Below are positions 38,142-47,419 of a DNA stretch of 64,000 bases, in pieces. The DNA comes from Enterococcus pallens ATCC BAA-351 (GTDB lineage Bacteria; Bacillota; Bacilli; Lactobacillales; Enterococcaceae). Under the pieces are notes generated by a model that did no database searches, had not been told where the DNA came from, and saw only the letters and a list, made by a program, of their open reading frames with translations. The position numbers and the translations under genes were made by a program. Positions within the stretch are counted from its first letter, which is position 1, and each line of letters starts with the position of its first letter. The stretch is from positions 248,001-312,000 of the forward strand of contig NZ_ASWD01000005.1 of the NCBI RefSeq assembly GCF_000407485.1, given 5' to 3'.

Positions 38142-38166
38142 AAAAAAAGGCGATTGCTCGCCTTTT
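38142..38166 (-). terminator. Terminator at the end of the YbhL-like gene
   Basis: AAAAGGCGA / TCGCCTTTT, with loop GCAA and TTTTTTT tail, overlaps the stop codon of the membrane protein gene. Confidence 0.82.
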
Positions 38167-38845
38167 AGTTGTTATTCCCGAAAATCCTCAAGAATGAGAT
38201 AAATAAGTTGATAAAGTCAAGATACAGTTGCAAAGCCATAAAGACTGCAACACCTGATCCGGCTTGACCATTGGTTTGTTGGTAAATTCTGCGAATCATT
38301 TGATTGTCGTAAGCTGTAATTGCTGACATAATAACTACCATTAAAATAGAAATGAATAAATCTACCACACCACTGTGTAGGATGAAGATATTTAAAAACA
38401 TTGCTATGATAATACCAATTAAACAGCTAAGTGCTGCTCGACCTATACCAGACAAATCACGTTTAGTAAATGTTCCGATTAAAGACATTGCTATAAAGGT
38501 GACTGATGCGGTAACAAAAGCTTGTGTAACAGTACCGATATCGTACATTGCTAGAGTGACAGCTATAGTTAATCCATTTAACATAGAATAGGCAATAAAA
38601 CCGCCAATAGCTAAGCTAGGATTTGATTGCGCTTTAGCTCCTAGCATTATTACTAAAATAATTTCAGCAATCCATAGACCAAAGAACCCTAATGGAAATC
38701 CGTTAATGAAAGCTGCAACCTGATAAGCTAACGGTCCCAATGCTAGATATGAAACAAAAGCACTGATTCCAATTCCCAAAGCTAGATAGCCATAAATTTT
38801 TCCATAAAATCGATTTAAACCTGTAACTGCTTGTTGGTTATTCAT
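38165..38845 (-). CDS. Bax inhibitor-1/YccA family membrane protein (YbhL-like)
   Basis: This 226-aa protein has seven hydrophobic segments and a short cytoplasmic N-terminus (MNNQQAVTGLNRFYGKIYGYLALG). The C-terminal part, AYDNQMIRRIYQQ and VFMALQLYLDFINLFISFLRIFG, is the family signature. Bacterial members such as BsYetJ act as pH-sensitive calcium leaks; the role here is unproven. Its start overlaps the stop of the MaoC-like gene by eight bases. Confidence 0.88.
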   Translation of the reverse strand: MNNQQAVTGLNRFYGKIYGYLALGIGISAFVSYLALGPLAYQVAAFINGFPLGFFGLWIAEIILVIMLGAKAQSNPSLAIGGFIAYSMLNGLTIAVTLAMYDIGTVTQAFVTASVTFIAMSLIGTFTKRDLSGIGRAALSCLIGIIIAMFLNIFILHSGVVDLFISILMVVIMSAITAYDNQMIRRIYQQTNGQAGSGVAVFMALQLYLDFINLFISFLRIFGNNN

Positions 38846-39302
38846 TTGCTTCCTCCTCTAATTTGAATGCAGGTGGTTTTACCATTACAACTGCATCTAA
38901 AATTCGTTTTTCTTCACTATTTTCCGCTTCAACTGAAATGGTTACAACGTCCTTCATTTTGTCCACCTTGATCACTTCAAATTCAAAGGTTAACGTTTCA
39001 TAATGGTACACTGGATCAATAAAATTAATTGAAAAATTCACGACGTGGGAACCTGGTCCAGGAAGATGTTTTGAAATGGCACTCGTAATAATCCCCATCA
39101 ACATAATAGATGGAACTACAGGCCGTTCATACTCAGTATCCTTGACAAAATCATGTTGGATATACAATGGATTTGCATCATTGGTTAAGCCTAAATATAA
39201 GAGCAGCTGGTTATCTTCGATTGATTCGGTTAAGGATAACGAGTCACCTTCTTCGATTTCATCAATCGTTTTTCCAATTTTTCTCGCCTTCATATTATAC
39301 AA
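38838..39302 (-). CDS. MaoC-like (hot-dog fold) dehydratase
   Basis: This protein of about 154 residues shows the MaoC/R-hydratase pattern: a lead-in IGKTIDEIEEGDSLSLTESI, NDANPLYIQHDFVKDTEYERPVVPSIMLMG holding the catalytic Asp/His region, and FINPVYHYETLTFE-like INFIDPVYHYETLTF. Such proteins hydrate enoyl-thioesters or act as thioester-binding accessory proteins. No fatty-acid genes are adjacent. The start is uncertain: GGAGGG lies seven bases before a TTG at 39302, while an ATG at 39293 is farther away and an ATG at 39317 lies upstream of that site. Confidence 0.75.
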   Translation of the reverse strand: MYNMKARKIGKTIDEIEEGDSLSLTESIEDNQLLLYLGLTNDANPLYIQHDFVKDTEYERPVVPSIMLMGIITSAISKHLPGPGSHVVNFSINFIDPVYHYETLTFEFEVIKVDKMKDVVTISVEAENSEEKRILDAVVMVKPPAFKLEEEANE

Positions 39303-39395
39303 ATCATTTCCCTCCATTGGTTAATCTATTACATATTTTAGCAGAATGGTATAAAAACACAAGGCACTCTCAATTGAACAATCTATTCTAAGTAA

Positions 39396-39432
39396 TGAAA
39401 AACTGATCTAACCTTGATTGATTAGATCAGTT
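39396..39432 (-). terminator. Terminator after murC
   Basis: AACTGATCTAA / TTAGATCAGTT, an 11-bp perfect stem with a 10-base loop, followed by TTTTTC on the minus strand. Confidence 0.85.
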
Positions 39433-39439
39433 AAAGTTT

Positions 39440-40774
39440 CTATAATACGTTTCTTGTTGTGTTGCTTAACAAGTTTTCGTAAGCTCGTTCGAAACGTTGC
39501 ACATCACCAGCACCCATGAAAATGACGACTGCATTTTCATGATCAAGCAATGGAGACATATTGTCTTCTTGCATTACCGAACCGCCTTTTTGTACCTTGT
39601 TTCCCAAGTCTTCAATTTTTACCTCTCCACTAGTTTCCCGTGCTGAAGAAAAAATATCTAACAAGTAGACACGATCTGCCTTGTCTAAGGCTTCCGCAAA
39701 TTCATCAATCAAGGCAATTGTACGACTAAACGTATGTGGTTGGAAAACCGCGATCAATTCCTTTTCAGGATATTTTTGCCGAGCAGCATCAATAGTGGCA
39801 GTGATTTCCGCTGGATGGTGGGCATAATCATCGACAATCACCATATCAGCCACCTGCTTCTCACTGAATCGACGCTTGACGCCAGAAAAAGTCAGCATTT
39901 CCTCTTTAACTTTTTCCATATCTAATTTTTCAAAATAGGCCACAGCTATTACGGACAAAGCATTCAAAATGTTGTGTTTTCCAAATGATGGCACAGAAAA
40001 ACGTCCAATAAAGCTTTCTTTATGGTAGACATCAAAAGCCGAACCATTCGTAGTTCTTACAATATTGCGGGCTTGAATATCGTCATCAGCGGATAATCCA
40101 TAAAAATAAATTGGGACATCCGATTCTAATTTGCGCAAGTATTCATCGTCACCATAGGCAAAAATACCTTTTTTTACTTGAGAAGCTAAAGTTTGAAAAG
40201 CTTCAAAAACATCATCAATGCTCTTAAAATAGTCAGGATGATCAAAATCAATATTTGTCATGATGGCATAATCAGGAGAATACGCTAGAAAATGGCGTTG
40301 ATATTCACAAGCTTCAAAAGAAAAGAATTTCGCATCAGGAACGCCGTGTCCAGTACCATCACCGATCAAATAGCTAGTTGGTGCGATACCGCTGAGCACA
40401 TGAGAAAGCAAACCCGTTGTGCTTGTCTTTCCGTGAGAGCCAGTTACAGCAATACTCGTATATGGCTGAATAAATTGACCAATAAAGTCATGGTAACGAA
40501 TGATTTCTAAACCTAACTCTTTTGCCCGAACGATCTCCTCATGGGTGTCTGGAAAGGCATTACCCGCAATAACTGTCATTCCCTCACGAATATTCTTTTT
40601 GTCAAAAGGCAAGATATCAATGCCAGCCTTTTCCAAATCTCGTTGGGTGAAAAAATACTTTTCAACGTCTGATCCTTGTACATGATAGCCTTTTTCAAAC
40701 AAGACCAATGCCAATGAGCTCATTCCTGAGCCTTTAATTCCAACAAAATGATAAAGCGTATTCTTGTTATTCAT
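39440..40774 (-). CDS. murC: UDP-N-acetylmuramate-L-alanine ligase
   Basis: This 444-aa Mur ligase has an N-terminal Rossmann domain ([18 protein letters not shown]), the ATP loop [19 protein letters not shown] near residue 112, and [13 protein letters not shown] near 296. It adds L-alanine to UDP-MurNAc in peptidoglycan synthesis. GAGGGAT lies before the ATG. The gene is monocistronic, with its own promoter and terminator. Confidence 0.97.
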   Translation of the reverse strand: MNNKNTLYHFVGIKGSGMSSLALVLFEKGYHVQGSDVEKYFFTQRDLEKAGIDILPFDKKNIREGMTVIAGNAFPDTHEEIVRAKELGLEIIRYHDFIGQFIQPYTSIAVTGSHGKTSTTGLLSHVLSGIAPTSYLIGDGTGHGVPDAKFFSFEACEYQRHFLAYSPDYAIMTNIDFDHPDYFKSIDDVFEAFQTLASQVKKGIFAYGDDEYLRKLESDVPIYFYGLSADDDIQARNIVRTTNGSAFDVYHKESFIGRFSVPSFGKHNILNALSVIAVAYFEKLDMEKVKEEMLTFSGVKRRFSEKQVADMVIVDDYAHHPAEITATIDAARQKYPEKELIAVFQPHTFSRTIALIDEFAEALDKADRVYLLDIFSSARETSGEVKIEDLGNKVQKGGSVMQEDNMSPLLDHENAVVIFMGAGDVQRFERAYENLLSNTTRNVL

Positions 40775-40818
40775 CTTATCCCTCTATCCTCTTCTTTGGT
40801 ACGTTTTATTCGTTTCAC

Positions 40819-40847
40819 ATTATCATATAAAATCAATAAAATAGCAA
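40819..40847 (-). promoter_or_regulatory. murC promoter
   Basis: TTGCTA (40842-40847), 17 bp and GATAAT (40819-40824). Confidence 0.7.
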
Positions 40848-40889
40848 TTTTTTCTTCTCTTATGTAAAACATCAACTATAATTAAAAAT

Positions 40890-41345
40890 CTACGATGAGA
40901 CCTTTATAGTACTCTCAAAAACAAGCTTTCCATGACAATTTCCACAAACATATCGTTTAGTATCAATTTTCCGACGCCTTTGAACGCTTGTTCCGCAATC
41001 CCGACAACGATACAACTGAAATGTTGCAGCTGCTAGCGGTGGTGCGAATCGTGAACCGCCAGTTTGTTTAAGAAGCTGTTTAAAGTCTTTGTCCTTGTGT
41101 TGATAGCCTCGGCCTGACAAATGGAGGTGATAATGGCAAAGCTCATGCTTAATTACTTTGATTAACTCATCTTTTCCATAACGTTCATAAACCAGTGGAT
41201 TAAAATCCAAATCATGACTTTTTAAATGGTAACGTCCGCCTGTCGACTTAAGCCGACGGTTAAAGCTGGCTTGATGTAAAAAAGGTTGCTGGAAGAATTC
41301 CAGCGAAACCTTTTCTACCAAAAATTGTAATTCTTCTTTAGTCAT
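40890..41345 (-). CDS. SprT family zinc metalloprotease-like protein
   Basis: This 151-aa protein has the HExxH motif in IKHELCHYHLHLSG (residues 67-71) and a C-terminal zinc ribbon of the form CxxC...CxxC (CRDCG, CGNCHGK). This matches the SprT/YdcK domain related to Spartan proteases. Its function in Firmicutes is not established. It overlaps the tex stop by eight bases and lacks a strong ribosome binding site, so coupling to tex is likely; tex-sprT pairs are common in this group. Confidence 0.88.
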   Translation of the reverse strand: MTKEELQFLVEKVSLEFFQQPFLHQASFNRRLKSTGGRYHLKSHDLDFNPLVYERYGKDELIKVIKHELCHYHLHLSGRGYQHKDKDFKQLLKQTGGSRFAPPLAAATFQLYRCRDCGTSVQRRRKIDTKRYVCGNCHGKLVFESTIKVSS

Positions 41346-43512
41346 TGACTGACATCGGAATCATTGTCAAACTGATTCGACCTTTCTTCACGTCCACTGC
41401 TTCAACCCAAACGGTAACTACATCACCTACAGAAACTACATCAGTCGGATGCTTCACAAATCTTTGGCTAAGCTTAGAAATATGAACCAAACCATCTTGT
41501 TTTACACCAATATCAACAAAAGCTCCAAAATCAATAACATTTCGAATTGTTCCTTGCAGTTCCATTCCCGGTTTCAAGTCTTCCATACTTAGAACATCTT
41601 TCCGCAATAAAGGAGCTGGCATTTCATCACGCATATCACGACCCGGCTGCAATAAGGACTCCACTATATCTTGAATAGTTTCTTTCCCTATTTCTAAGCT
41701 TTGGCTCAATGAATTACTATTCAAAGCCTTCAACTGCTTAATCGCCTCTTCTGTGCCAAGATCATTTAATGAAATGGCAGCTTGAGCCAAAATTTCTTTT
41801 GCACTGTTATAGCTTTCCGGGTGGATAGAAGTATTGTCCAATACATTCTTCCCGTTTGGAATCCGTAAAAACCCAATTGCTTGTTCGTATGCCTTCGGTC
41901 CTAACCGTGGCACTTTCTTTAATTGTGGGCGGGAAGTGAATCCTCCATTTTCATCACGATAAGTGACGATATTCTGTGCAGTTGTTTTATTCAGTCCAGA
42001 TACATATTGCAACAATTGTGGACTGGCTGTATTCACATTGACCCCAACTTGGTTTACGGCAGTTTCCACTACAAAATCAAGCTGTTCAGACAGACGTTTT
42101 TGAGAAACGTCATGTTGGTATTGCCCTACACCTACGGCTTTGGGATCTATTTTAACTAACTCAGCCAAAGGATCCTGCAGACGACGAGCGATACTAACAG
42201 CACTCCGTTCTTCAACTTGCAGATCAGGAAATTCTGTTCTGGCAATCTTGCTGGCCGAATAAACAGAAGCTCCAGCTTCATTAACTATTACATAAAATGC
42301 TTCGTTCTTTACTTGCTTCAACTGATCTGCGACAAATAGTTCAGATTCACGGCTGGCAGTTCCATTACCAATAGCAATCATTTCCACTTGATATTTTTCA
42401 ATCAACTGGCGAAATGCTGGGCCAGCAGCTTGACGTTTTACTTGAGAAGCCGGTTTATGCGGATATATAACTTCTATAGCCAACACCTTCCCGGTCTCAT
42501 CGACAACTGCCAGTTTACAGCCTGTACGATACGCGGGGTCAAAGCCTAATACAACCTTGCCCTTCAACGGTGGCTGCAACAATAGGTTACGCAAGTTTTC
42601 ACCAAAAATAGCAATCGCTTGTTCATCAGCTTGCTCAGTTAATTCATTACGAATTTCTCGCTCAATTGCCGGTCCGATAAACCTTTTATAGCTATCTTTG
42701 TATGCTTCCCGGACGTATTCTGCGGTGACTGATTGACTATTCTCAATTATTTTGCGGTCAAAGTAATTGAAAATCTTTTCTTCGTCCACTACGATCTCTA
42801 CTTTTAAAACTTCTTCTTTTTCACCGCGATTCGAAGCCAAGACACGATGGGAAACCATTTTGCTGATTGGCTCAGTGAAATCATAGTACATTTCATAGAC
42901 TTCTTTTTCGTCCTTATCAGCATCTTTCACTTTACTTTGATACGTACCATAATTTTTTGTGTAGTCTCGAATCCAAGTTCGATAATCAGGATGGTCACTT
43001 ATCTGTTCAGCAACGATCTCATGCGCCCCCTGCAACGCTTCCTCAGGATTTGCTACTTCGTCATTGATATATTTTGCGGCCTCAGCGTAGACATCTCCGC
43101 TAGAAGGGAAACTTAACAGGTACTGAGCTAATGGTTCTAAGCCATTCTCTTTAGCAATCGTGGCCTTTGTCCGACGTTTTTGTTTATAAGGTCGATATAG
43201 ATCTTCCACTTTTTGCATTTTCACTGCCGATTGAATGGCTTGAGTCAATTCTTCAGTCAACTTGCCTTGCTCTTCAATCAAACGTAAAACTTCATGTTTA
43301 CGTTTTTCTAGGCCTTCAAGATAATGATATCGTTCTTCAATTTCTCGAATTTGAACTTCATCTAAACTCCCTGTACGTTCTTTTCGGTAACGAGCAATAA
43401 ACGGCACTGTATTGCCTTCATCTAATAATTCTAAAACAATTTGAGTTTGCTGGGGACGATAACCCGTCAACTCCTTGTTCAATAATTGAATGATTTCCTG
43501 ATTGATACTCAT
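41338..43512 (-). CDS. tex: Tex/YhgF family RNA-binding transcription accessory protein
   Basis: This 724-aa protein has the Tex architecture: an N-terminal helical region (RYRKERTGSLDEVQIREIEERY), a YqgF/RuvC-like domain around residue 325 (VLGFDPAYRTGCKLAVVDE), a HhH pair near 490-560 (GVNVNTASPQLLQYVSGL), and a C-terminal S1 domain (GMELQGTIRNVIDFGAFVDIGVKQDGLVHIS). It binds nucleic acid and has been linked to transcription and toxin expression in other bacteria. CGAGGAAT precedes the start. Confidence 0.93.
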   Translation of the reverse strand: MSINQEIIQLLNKELTGYRPQQTQIVLELLDEGNTVPFIARYRKERTGSLDEVQIREIEERYHYLEGLEKRKHEVLRLIEEQGKLTEELTQAIQSAVKMQKVEDLYRPYKQKRRTKATIAKENGLEPLAQYLLSFPSSGDVYAEAAKYINDEVANPEEALQGAHEIVAEQISDHPDYRTWIRDYTKNYGTYQSKVKDADKDEKEVYEMYYDFTEPISKMVSHRVLASNRGEKEEVLKVEIVVDEEKIFNYFDRKIIENSQSVTAEYVREAYKDSYKRFIGPAIEREIRNELTEQADEQAIAIFGENLRNLLLQPPLKGKVVLGFDPAYRTGCKLAVVDETGKVLAIEVIYPHKPASQVKRQAAGPAFRQLIEKYQVEMIAIGNGTASRESELFVADQLKQVKNEAFYVIVNEAGASVYSASKIARTEFPDLQVEERSAVSIARRLQDPLAELVKIDPKAVGVGQYQHDVSQKRLSEQLDFVVETAVNQVGVNVNTASPQLLQYVSGLNKTTAQNIVTYRDENGGFTSRPQLKKVPRLGPKAYEQAIGFLRIPNGKNVLDNTSIHPESYNSAKEILAQAAISLNDLGTEEAIKQLKALNSNSLSQSLEIGKETIQDIVESLLQPGRDMRDEMPAPLLRKDVLSMEDLKPGMELQGTIRNVIDFGAFVDIGVKQDGLVHISKLSQRFVKHPTDVVSVGDVVTVWVEAVDVKKGRISLTMIPMSVND

Positions 43513-43605
43513 ACTTATTCCTCGTTTCTACAAAATCTTATCTATTTTACCACACCAGCAGCATTTGTTGAACTTCTATGGGAAGATTCTCGTGACTTCT
43601 TTCCC

Positions 43606-44511
43606 TTAACGAGATTTATTCTTTATTCGTTTTTGAGCAATAATATTGGGCCATTCTGACAAAAACAGACCAAATAGCGTTAATAATATTCCAATACCGG
43701 CTTGCACTGTCAGCTCTTCTCCTAACAAAATGACGGATGCAATTGTTGTCAACATAGGAATTGAATAAATATAAATGGCTGCTCGAACCGCTCCCAATTG
43801 TCTCACTGAGAAATTCCAAGTCACAAAACATAGTGCAGAGGCACCAATTCCTAAAAATAACAAATTCCCCACGTTTTTCACCTCTGATAAGCGCGTCCAA
43901 TCAAAACCATCAATTGAATACAAAAAGACTGGTGCCATAATGGCTAGTCCATAAATGAAAATACGTTGTGTTACAGCAATGGTTGAGTAGCCAAACTGAC
44001 TGACTTTCTTAACAACCAACGAATAACCTGCCCAGAAAAAAGTCGCTAAAAAGGCTAGTCCATCTCCAACAGGATTTACATTAAGAGTGCCCGTTAAGCT
44101 GATAAAACAGATTCCCACAATTGAAAAGATAAAACCCAGAATAAATAAAGGTTTCAACTTGCCCTCTTTTAATAGAAATCGGCTGAACAAAGCTGTTACA
44201 AAAGGACTTATTGATCCAATAATACCTACATTCATAGCTAAGGTATAGGTTAAAGCAACATTTTCTAAATAATAGTAAAGAAAAACACCAAATAGCCCAG
44301 CTAAAGCAAAATATCCTTCTTGCTTCCAACTAGAAAACGGAAGTATTTTGGGTGATACCAGCAAAAGAACTACTAAGCCTAGTAAAAACCGTATAAACAA
44401 AATTTCAATTGGTAAAAAGTCCCCCAACAAAACTTTAGTTGAAATAAACGTTGATGCCCAAATAATTACTGTGATTATAGCAGCTATATGGCCCTTTACA
44501 TCATTTTCCAT
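43606..44511 (-). CDS. EamA/DMT-family transporter
   Basis: This 301-aa protein has ten hydrophobic segments in two EamA repeats. The first has ITVIIWASTFISTKVLLGDFLPIEILFIRF, the second AFFWAGYSLVVKKVS-like ATFFWAGYSLVVKK. A basic tail follows (AQKRIKNKSR). The family exports or imports small metabolites; the substrate cannot be predicted. GAAGGAAG precedes the start. Confidence 0.88.
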   Translation of the reverse strand: MENDVKGHIAAIITVIIWASTFISTKVLLGDFLPIEILFIRFLLGLVVLLLVSPKILPFSSWKQEGYFALAGLFGVFLYYYLENVALTYTLAMNVGIIGSISPFVTALFSRFLLKEGKLKPLFILGFIFSIVGICFISLTGTLNVNPVGDGLAFLATFFWAGYSLVVKKVSQFGYSTIAVTQRIFIYGLAIMAPVFLYSIDGFDWTRLSEVKNVGNLLFLGIGASALCFVTWNFSVRQLGAVRAAIYIYSIPMLTTIASVILLGEELTVQAGIGILLTLFGLFLSEWPNIIAQKRIKNKSR

Positions 44512-44584
44512 CTTCTTCCTTCTCTCTTGCTTTACTCAACTCCTAACTATGCCACAAAAAAATTAAAATCACTAGTTTTTTTAC

Positions 44585-44611
44585 AAAAAAATCTGACACC
44601 TAGATGCCAGA
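44585..44611 (-). terminator. Terminator after the metallophosphatase gene
   Basis: TCTGGCA / TGTCAGA (one G-U pair), loop TCTAGG, then TTTTTTTG on the minus strand. Confidence 0.75.
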
Positions 44612-44623
44612 TTCATTAATTAT

Positions 44624-45355
44624 TTAAAAAGAAGGCTGCCAGGGACCATTCATATTCGGCAATTCATGATCTTTTACGATGCCTGTTTCATCGAGCAAAA
44701 CCCCATGAAGTGAACCACCAAAGACTGCTCCACCATCAATACCAATTTTATTATCCGATTGCCATAACGCAGTAGTCTGCATGTCACCATACAGCATAGG
44801 TGAAATGGTATGACCAAACACGATTACTTTTCCAGTTTGATTGTCCCCTGTGTGAAAGGGTTCGCGAATCCACAGGAAATCATGTAAATCTGTATTTCGC
44901 CAATCGCCTTTGGTCAAATCAACTCCTGCATGGACGAATACATATTGCTTCCATTCATAATAAAAGGGCCGTTGAATTAAAAATTCAACCAATTCCTTGT
45001 ATCGTGTTTTAATAAACATTGCAATTTCAGTTGGAGAGTATTCTTCCGTTGCTCCCGTGTGAAGCAAACTTTCAATCGTTTCTTTTCCACCATTGTAAAG
45101 ATAGCTTTCAAACCAATCCTCAGGCTTTTTCAAAAATTGCAAAAAGTATTCTTCATGGTTTCCCCTGAGATAAACAGCTTGATGTTTGTCCACCAGCTGT
45201 TTTCCTAACAGCCAGCAATCTTTACTTTTAGGACCGCGATCATTCAAATCGCCGATTAATACTAATTGCTGTGTCCGCGGATCGAAAAATTCCAGCATCT
45301 TTGCAAACAAATCATACTCTCCATGTACATCACCGATCACAAAAGCCTGCTCCAT
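44624..45355 (-). CDS. Metallophosphoesterase (PPP-type serine/threonine phosphatase-like)
   Basis: This 243-aa protein has the PPP motifs FVIGDVHGEYD, LIGDLNDRGPKS and YLRGNHEEY, with FGHTIS downstream. Bacterial relatives dephosphorylate phosphoproteins or cleave diadenosine tetraphosphate. The start at 45355 (MEQAFVIGDVHG) is preferred: GAGATGAG lies just upstream, and a form 20 codons longer would run into the preceding VOC gene. Confidence 0.82.
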   Translation of the reverse strand: MEQAFVIGDVHGEYDLFAKMLEFFDPRTQQLVLIGDLNDRGPKSKDCWLLGKQLVDKHQAVYLRGNHEEYFLQFLKKPEDWFESYLYNGGKETIESLLHTGATEEYSPTEIAMFIKTRYKELVEFLIQRPFYYEWKQYVFVHAGVDLTKGDWRNTDLHDFLWIREPFHTGDNQTGKVIVFGHTISPMLYGDMQTTALWQSDNKIGIDGGAVFGGSLHGVLLDETGIVKDHELPNMNGPWQPSF

Positions 45356-45383
45356 TTTTCTCATCTCTTTCTTAAAAAAGTGG

Positions 45384-45755
45384 CTATTTCCCAGAAACAA
45401 CAAAATAATTTCCATCTACATCGACAAAATTGAACACATATTCTTCGCCAATTTGAGCAACATCGCCCACCTGAATATTTGAAGCCTTTAACTTTTTATA
45501 CAAAGCCAACACATCATCGCTGCTGAAAATTAGTGCAGGTGACGATTCTACTGTCTCACCGGAATTCGTTTCAACAAACTGACGGTCATAAATTACTAAA
45601 TGCGTTCCACTGGTTTTAGTGACCGCTAATTCTGCAACTACAGACCCATCTATTTCATCCAGACTGATTTCGACAAAACCTAATGACTGCCAAAATTCAC
45701 TAGCTTTTTTTACATCTTGAGCATACAAAATCACTTTCAATTGATCATTAAACAT
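45384..45755 (-). CDS. VOC/glyoxalase-like protein
   Basis: This 123-aa protein has one vicinal-oxygen-chelate module: VILYAQDVKKASEFWQSLGFVEIS at the start and YVFNFVDVDGNYFVVSG at the end. Such proteins are dioxygenases, glyoxalases or resistance proteins; the metal-binding set is incomplete and no substrate is suggested. GAGGTGAG precedes the ATG. It lies 28 bases before the metallophosphatase and is probably co-transcribed. Confidence 0.8.
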   Translation of the reverse strand: MFNDQLKVILYAQDVKKASEFWQSLGFVEISLDEIDGSVVAELAVTKTSGTHLVIYDRQFVETNSGETVESSPALIFSSDDVLALYKKLKASNIQVGDVAQIGEEYVFNFVDVDGNYFVVSGK

Positions 45756-45782
45756 ATTTTCTCACCTCTAAAAAAGTGTACC

Positions 45783-45813
45783 AAAAAAGGCTTGGTCGCG
45801 CTAGCCAAGCCTT
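45783..45813 (-). terminator. Terminator after tcyP
   Basis: AAGGCTTGG / CCAAGCCTT with TTTTTTGG tail on the minus strand, ten bases after the tcyP stop. Confidence 0.88.
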
Positions 45814-45822
45814 CAGATACTT

Positions 45823-47214
45823 TTATGAATTTGCTTCAATAGAAGCTTCTTTGTCGTTTAAAACCTCTCGATCCAATTCATGAATACGTTCACTGGTTAC
45901 AACACCAGCTACCATACTGCCGCTTACATTAACAGCAGTACGAGCCATATCAATTAATGGTTCAACAGAGATAACTAGTCCAACAATAGCGACTGGTAAG
46001 TTCATGGCGCCTAATACAATTAATGAAGCAAAGGTTGCTCCACCACCGACACCAGCTACACCAAATGAACTAATCGTCACAATTGCCACCAACATAATAA
46101 TGAACTGCAAATCAAACACATTCACACCCACGGTCGGTGCGACGATAGTTGCCAACATTGCAGGATAAACACCTGCACAGCCGTTTTGACCAATGGATAT
46201 CCCAAAACTGCCAGCAAAGTTGGCTGTTGCTTCATCAACACCTAGAGCTTTAGTTTGCGTTTCAATATTCATTGGCAATGTTCCCGCGCTAGAACGTGAA
46301 GTAAAAGCAAAGCTTAGTGCAGGGAAAGCTTTTTTGAAGAAGTTCACTGGGCTGACTTTGACTAAAATCAACAGTAAAGAGTGAACTAGCAAAACAGCAA
46401 TCAATGCAGCGTAAGATGCGACAATAAACTTACCTAAGTTAACGATAGCTTCAAAGTCGCTAGTTGCTAGGACATTCGTCATCAATGCTAATACCCCATA
46501 AGGAGTCAAGCGTAAAACTAACGTAACAATTCGCATAATTACTTTGTATAAGCTCTCAATCAAGTTAGCAAAAAATTCCGCTTCTTTAGGCGCTTTTCTC
46601 TTAACACCAAGATAAGCAACCCCAACAAAAGCAGCAAAGATTACTACACCAATTGTACTTGTTGGTCGAGTTCCAGCAAAATCAGCAAAGACGTTCGTCG
46701 GAATAAATGCTAAAATTTGTTGCGGAATCGAGAAGTTCTGAACCATTTCTTGACGCTCAGTTAATTCGCTGATACGGGCAGACTCAGCAGCACCTCTAGT
46801 AAAGGTTGCACCATCTAATCCGAAGATCATGACAGCCGCAATCCCGATTAATGCAGCAATAGCTGTTGTAGCTAATAATACAAATAAAACATTTGCACTG
46901 ATTTCCCCTAATTTGCTGCTAGATTTCATTTTAGTAAAGGCACCAACAATTGAAATAAATACCAATGGCATGACTAACATTTGTAATAATGAAACATAAC
47001 CATTACCAACGATTCCGATCCAGTCCATGGCTTGTGTAATGACCGTACTTCCATTTCCCAAAAGCAATTGTAAAAGACCACCAAAAACGATACCTAGTCC
47101 TAAACCTGTGAAAACACGTGTTGAAAACTTCACATGTTTTCTTTGCATTTGATAGAAGCCTACAAGCATGGCAACAAAGATCGCAACCACTAATACAGTG
47201 AGCAGAGTTGTCAT
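45823..47214 (-). CDS. tcyP: L-cystine/dicarboxylate:cation symporter family protein, TcyP-like
   Basis: This 463-aa DAACS transporter matches TcyP in length and termini (LLTVLVVAIFVAMLVGFYQMQRKHVKFSTRVF). It has eight or more membrane segments, the serine-rich re-entrant loop FAFTSRSSAGTLPMNIE near residue 305, and SFGISIGQNGCAGVYPAML. In Bacillus subtilis TcyP imports L-cystine. AAGGAGGA precedes the ATG. The 125-base leader has several inverted repeats and a U-run, suggesting regulated expression. Confidence 0.85.
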   Translation of the reverse strand: MTTLLTVLVVAIFVAMLVGFYQMQRKHVKFSTRVFTGLGLGIVFGGLLQLLLGNGSTVITQAMDWIGIVGNGYVSLLQMLVMPLVFISIVGAFTKMKSSSKLGEISANVLFVLLATTAIAALIGIAAVMIFGLDGATFTRGAAESARISELTERQEMVQNFSIPQQILAFIPTNVFADFAGTRPTSTIGVVIFAAFVGVAYLGVKRKAPKEAEFFANLIESLYKVIMRIVTLVLRLTPYGVLALMTNVLATSDFEAIVNLGKFIVASYAALIAVLLVHSLLLILVKVSPVNFFKKAFPALSFAFTSRSSAGTLPMNIETQTKALGVDEATANFAGSFGISIGQNGCAGVYPAMLATIVAPTVGVNVFDLQFIIMLVAIVTISSFGVAGVGGGATFASLIVLGAMNLPVAIVGLVISVEPLIDMARTAVNVSGSMVAGVVTSERIHELDREVLNDKEASIEANS

Positions 47215-47339
47215 TGTATTCCTCCTTAAAAAAACATTTTAGAATGACAAGTCTGTCAAAGGAAGTAAAGGTTCCCGGGGAGAATTCTTCAATACTCCAC
47301 CCTAAAAATAAGTGCGCGACGCTTGAAATTTTTAGTGAC
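47215..47339 (-). promoter_or_regulatory. Structured 5' leader of tcyP
   Basis: The leader contains CTAAAAAT...ATTTTTAG, GGAG...CTCC and TGACA...TGTCA inverted repeats and a TTTTTTT run just before AAGGAGG. It does not match SAM-I, SMK, T-box or another riboswitch I know. The function is unknown. Confidence 0.4.
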
Positions 47340-47345
47340 TGTATC

Positions 47346-47374
47346 ATTATAACCTACATCCACCGTTCTGTCTT
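47346..47374 (-). promoter_or_regulatory. tcyP promoter
   Basis: TATAAT (47346-47351), 17-bp spacer, and AAGACA (47369-47374), a weak -35. The perfect -10 with weak -35 fits regulated initiation. Confidence 0.6.
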
Positions 47375-47387
47375 TTCAAAAAGCTTA

Positions 47388-47419
47388 CAAAAAAGAACCT
47401 TCCGCTGAGGGAAAGTTCT
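47388..47419 (-). terminator. Terminator after the DUF1149 gene
   Basis: AGAACTTTCC / GGAAGGTTCT with one mismatch, loop CTCAGC, then TTTTTTG on the minus strand. It overlaps the stop codon. Confidence 0.82.

Noticed and set aside
47215-47339. T-box or SAM riboswitch in the tcyP leader
   Set aside because: A GGGTGGA string resembles part of a T-box, but ACCGCG, the stem I specifier arrangement and the SAM-I core are absent.
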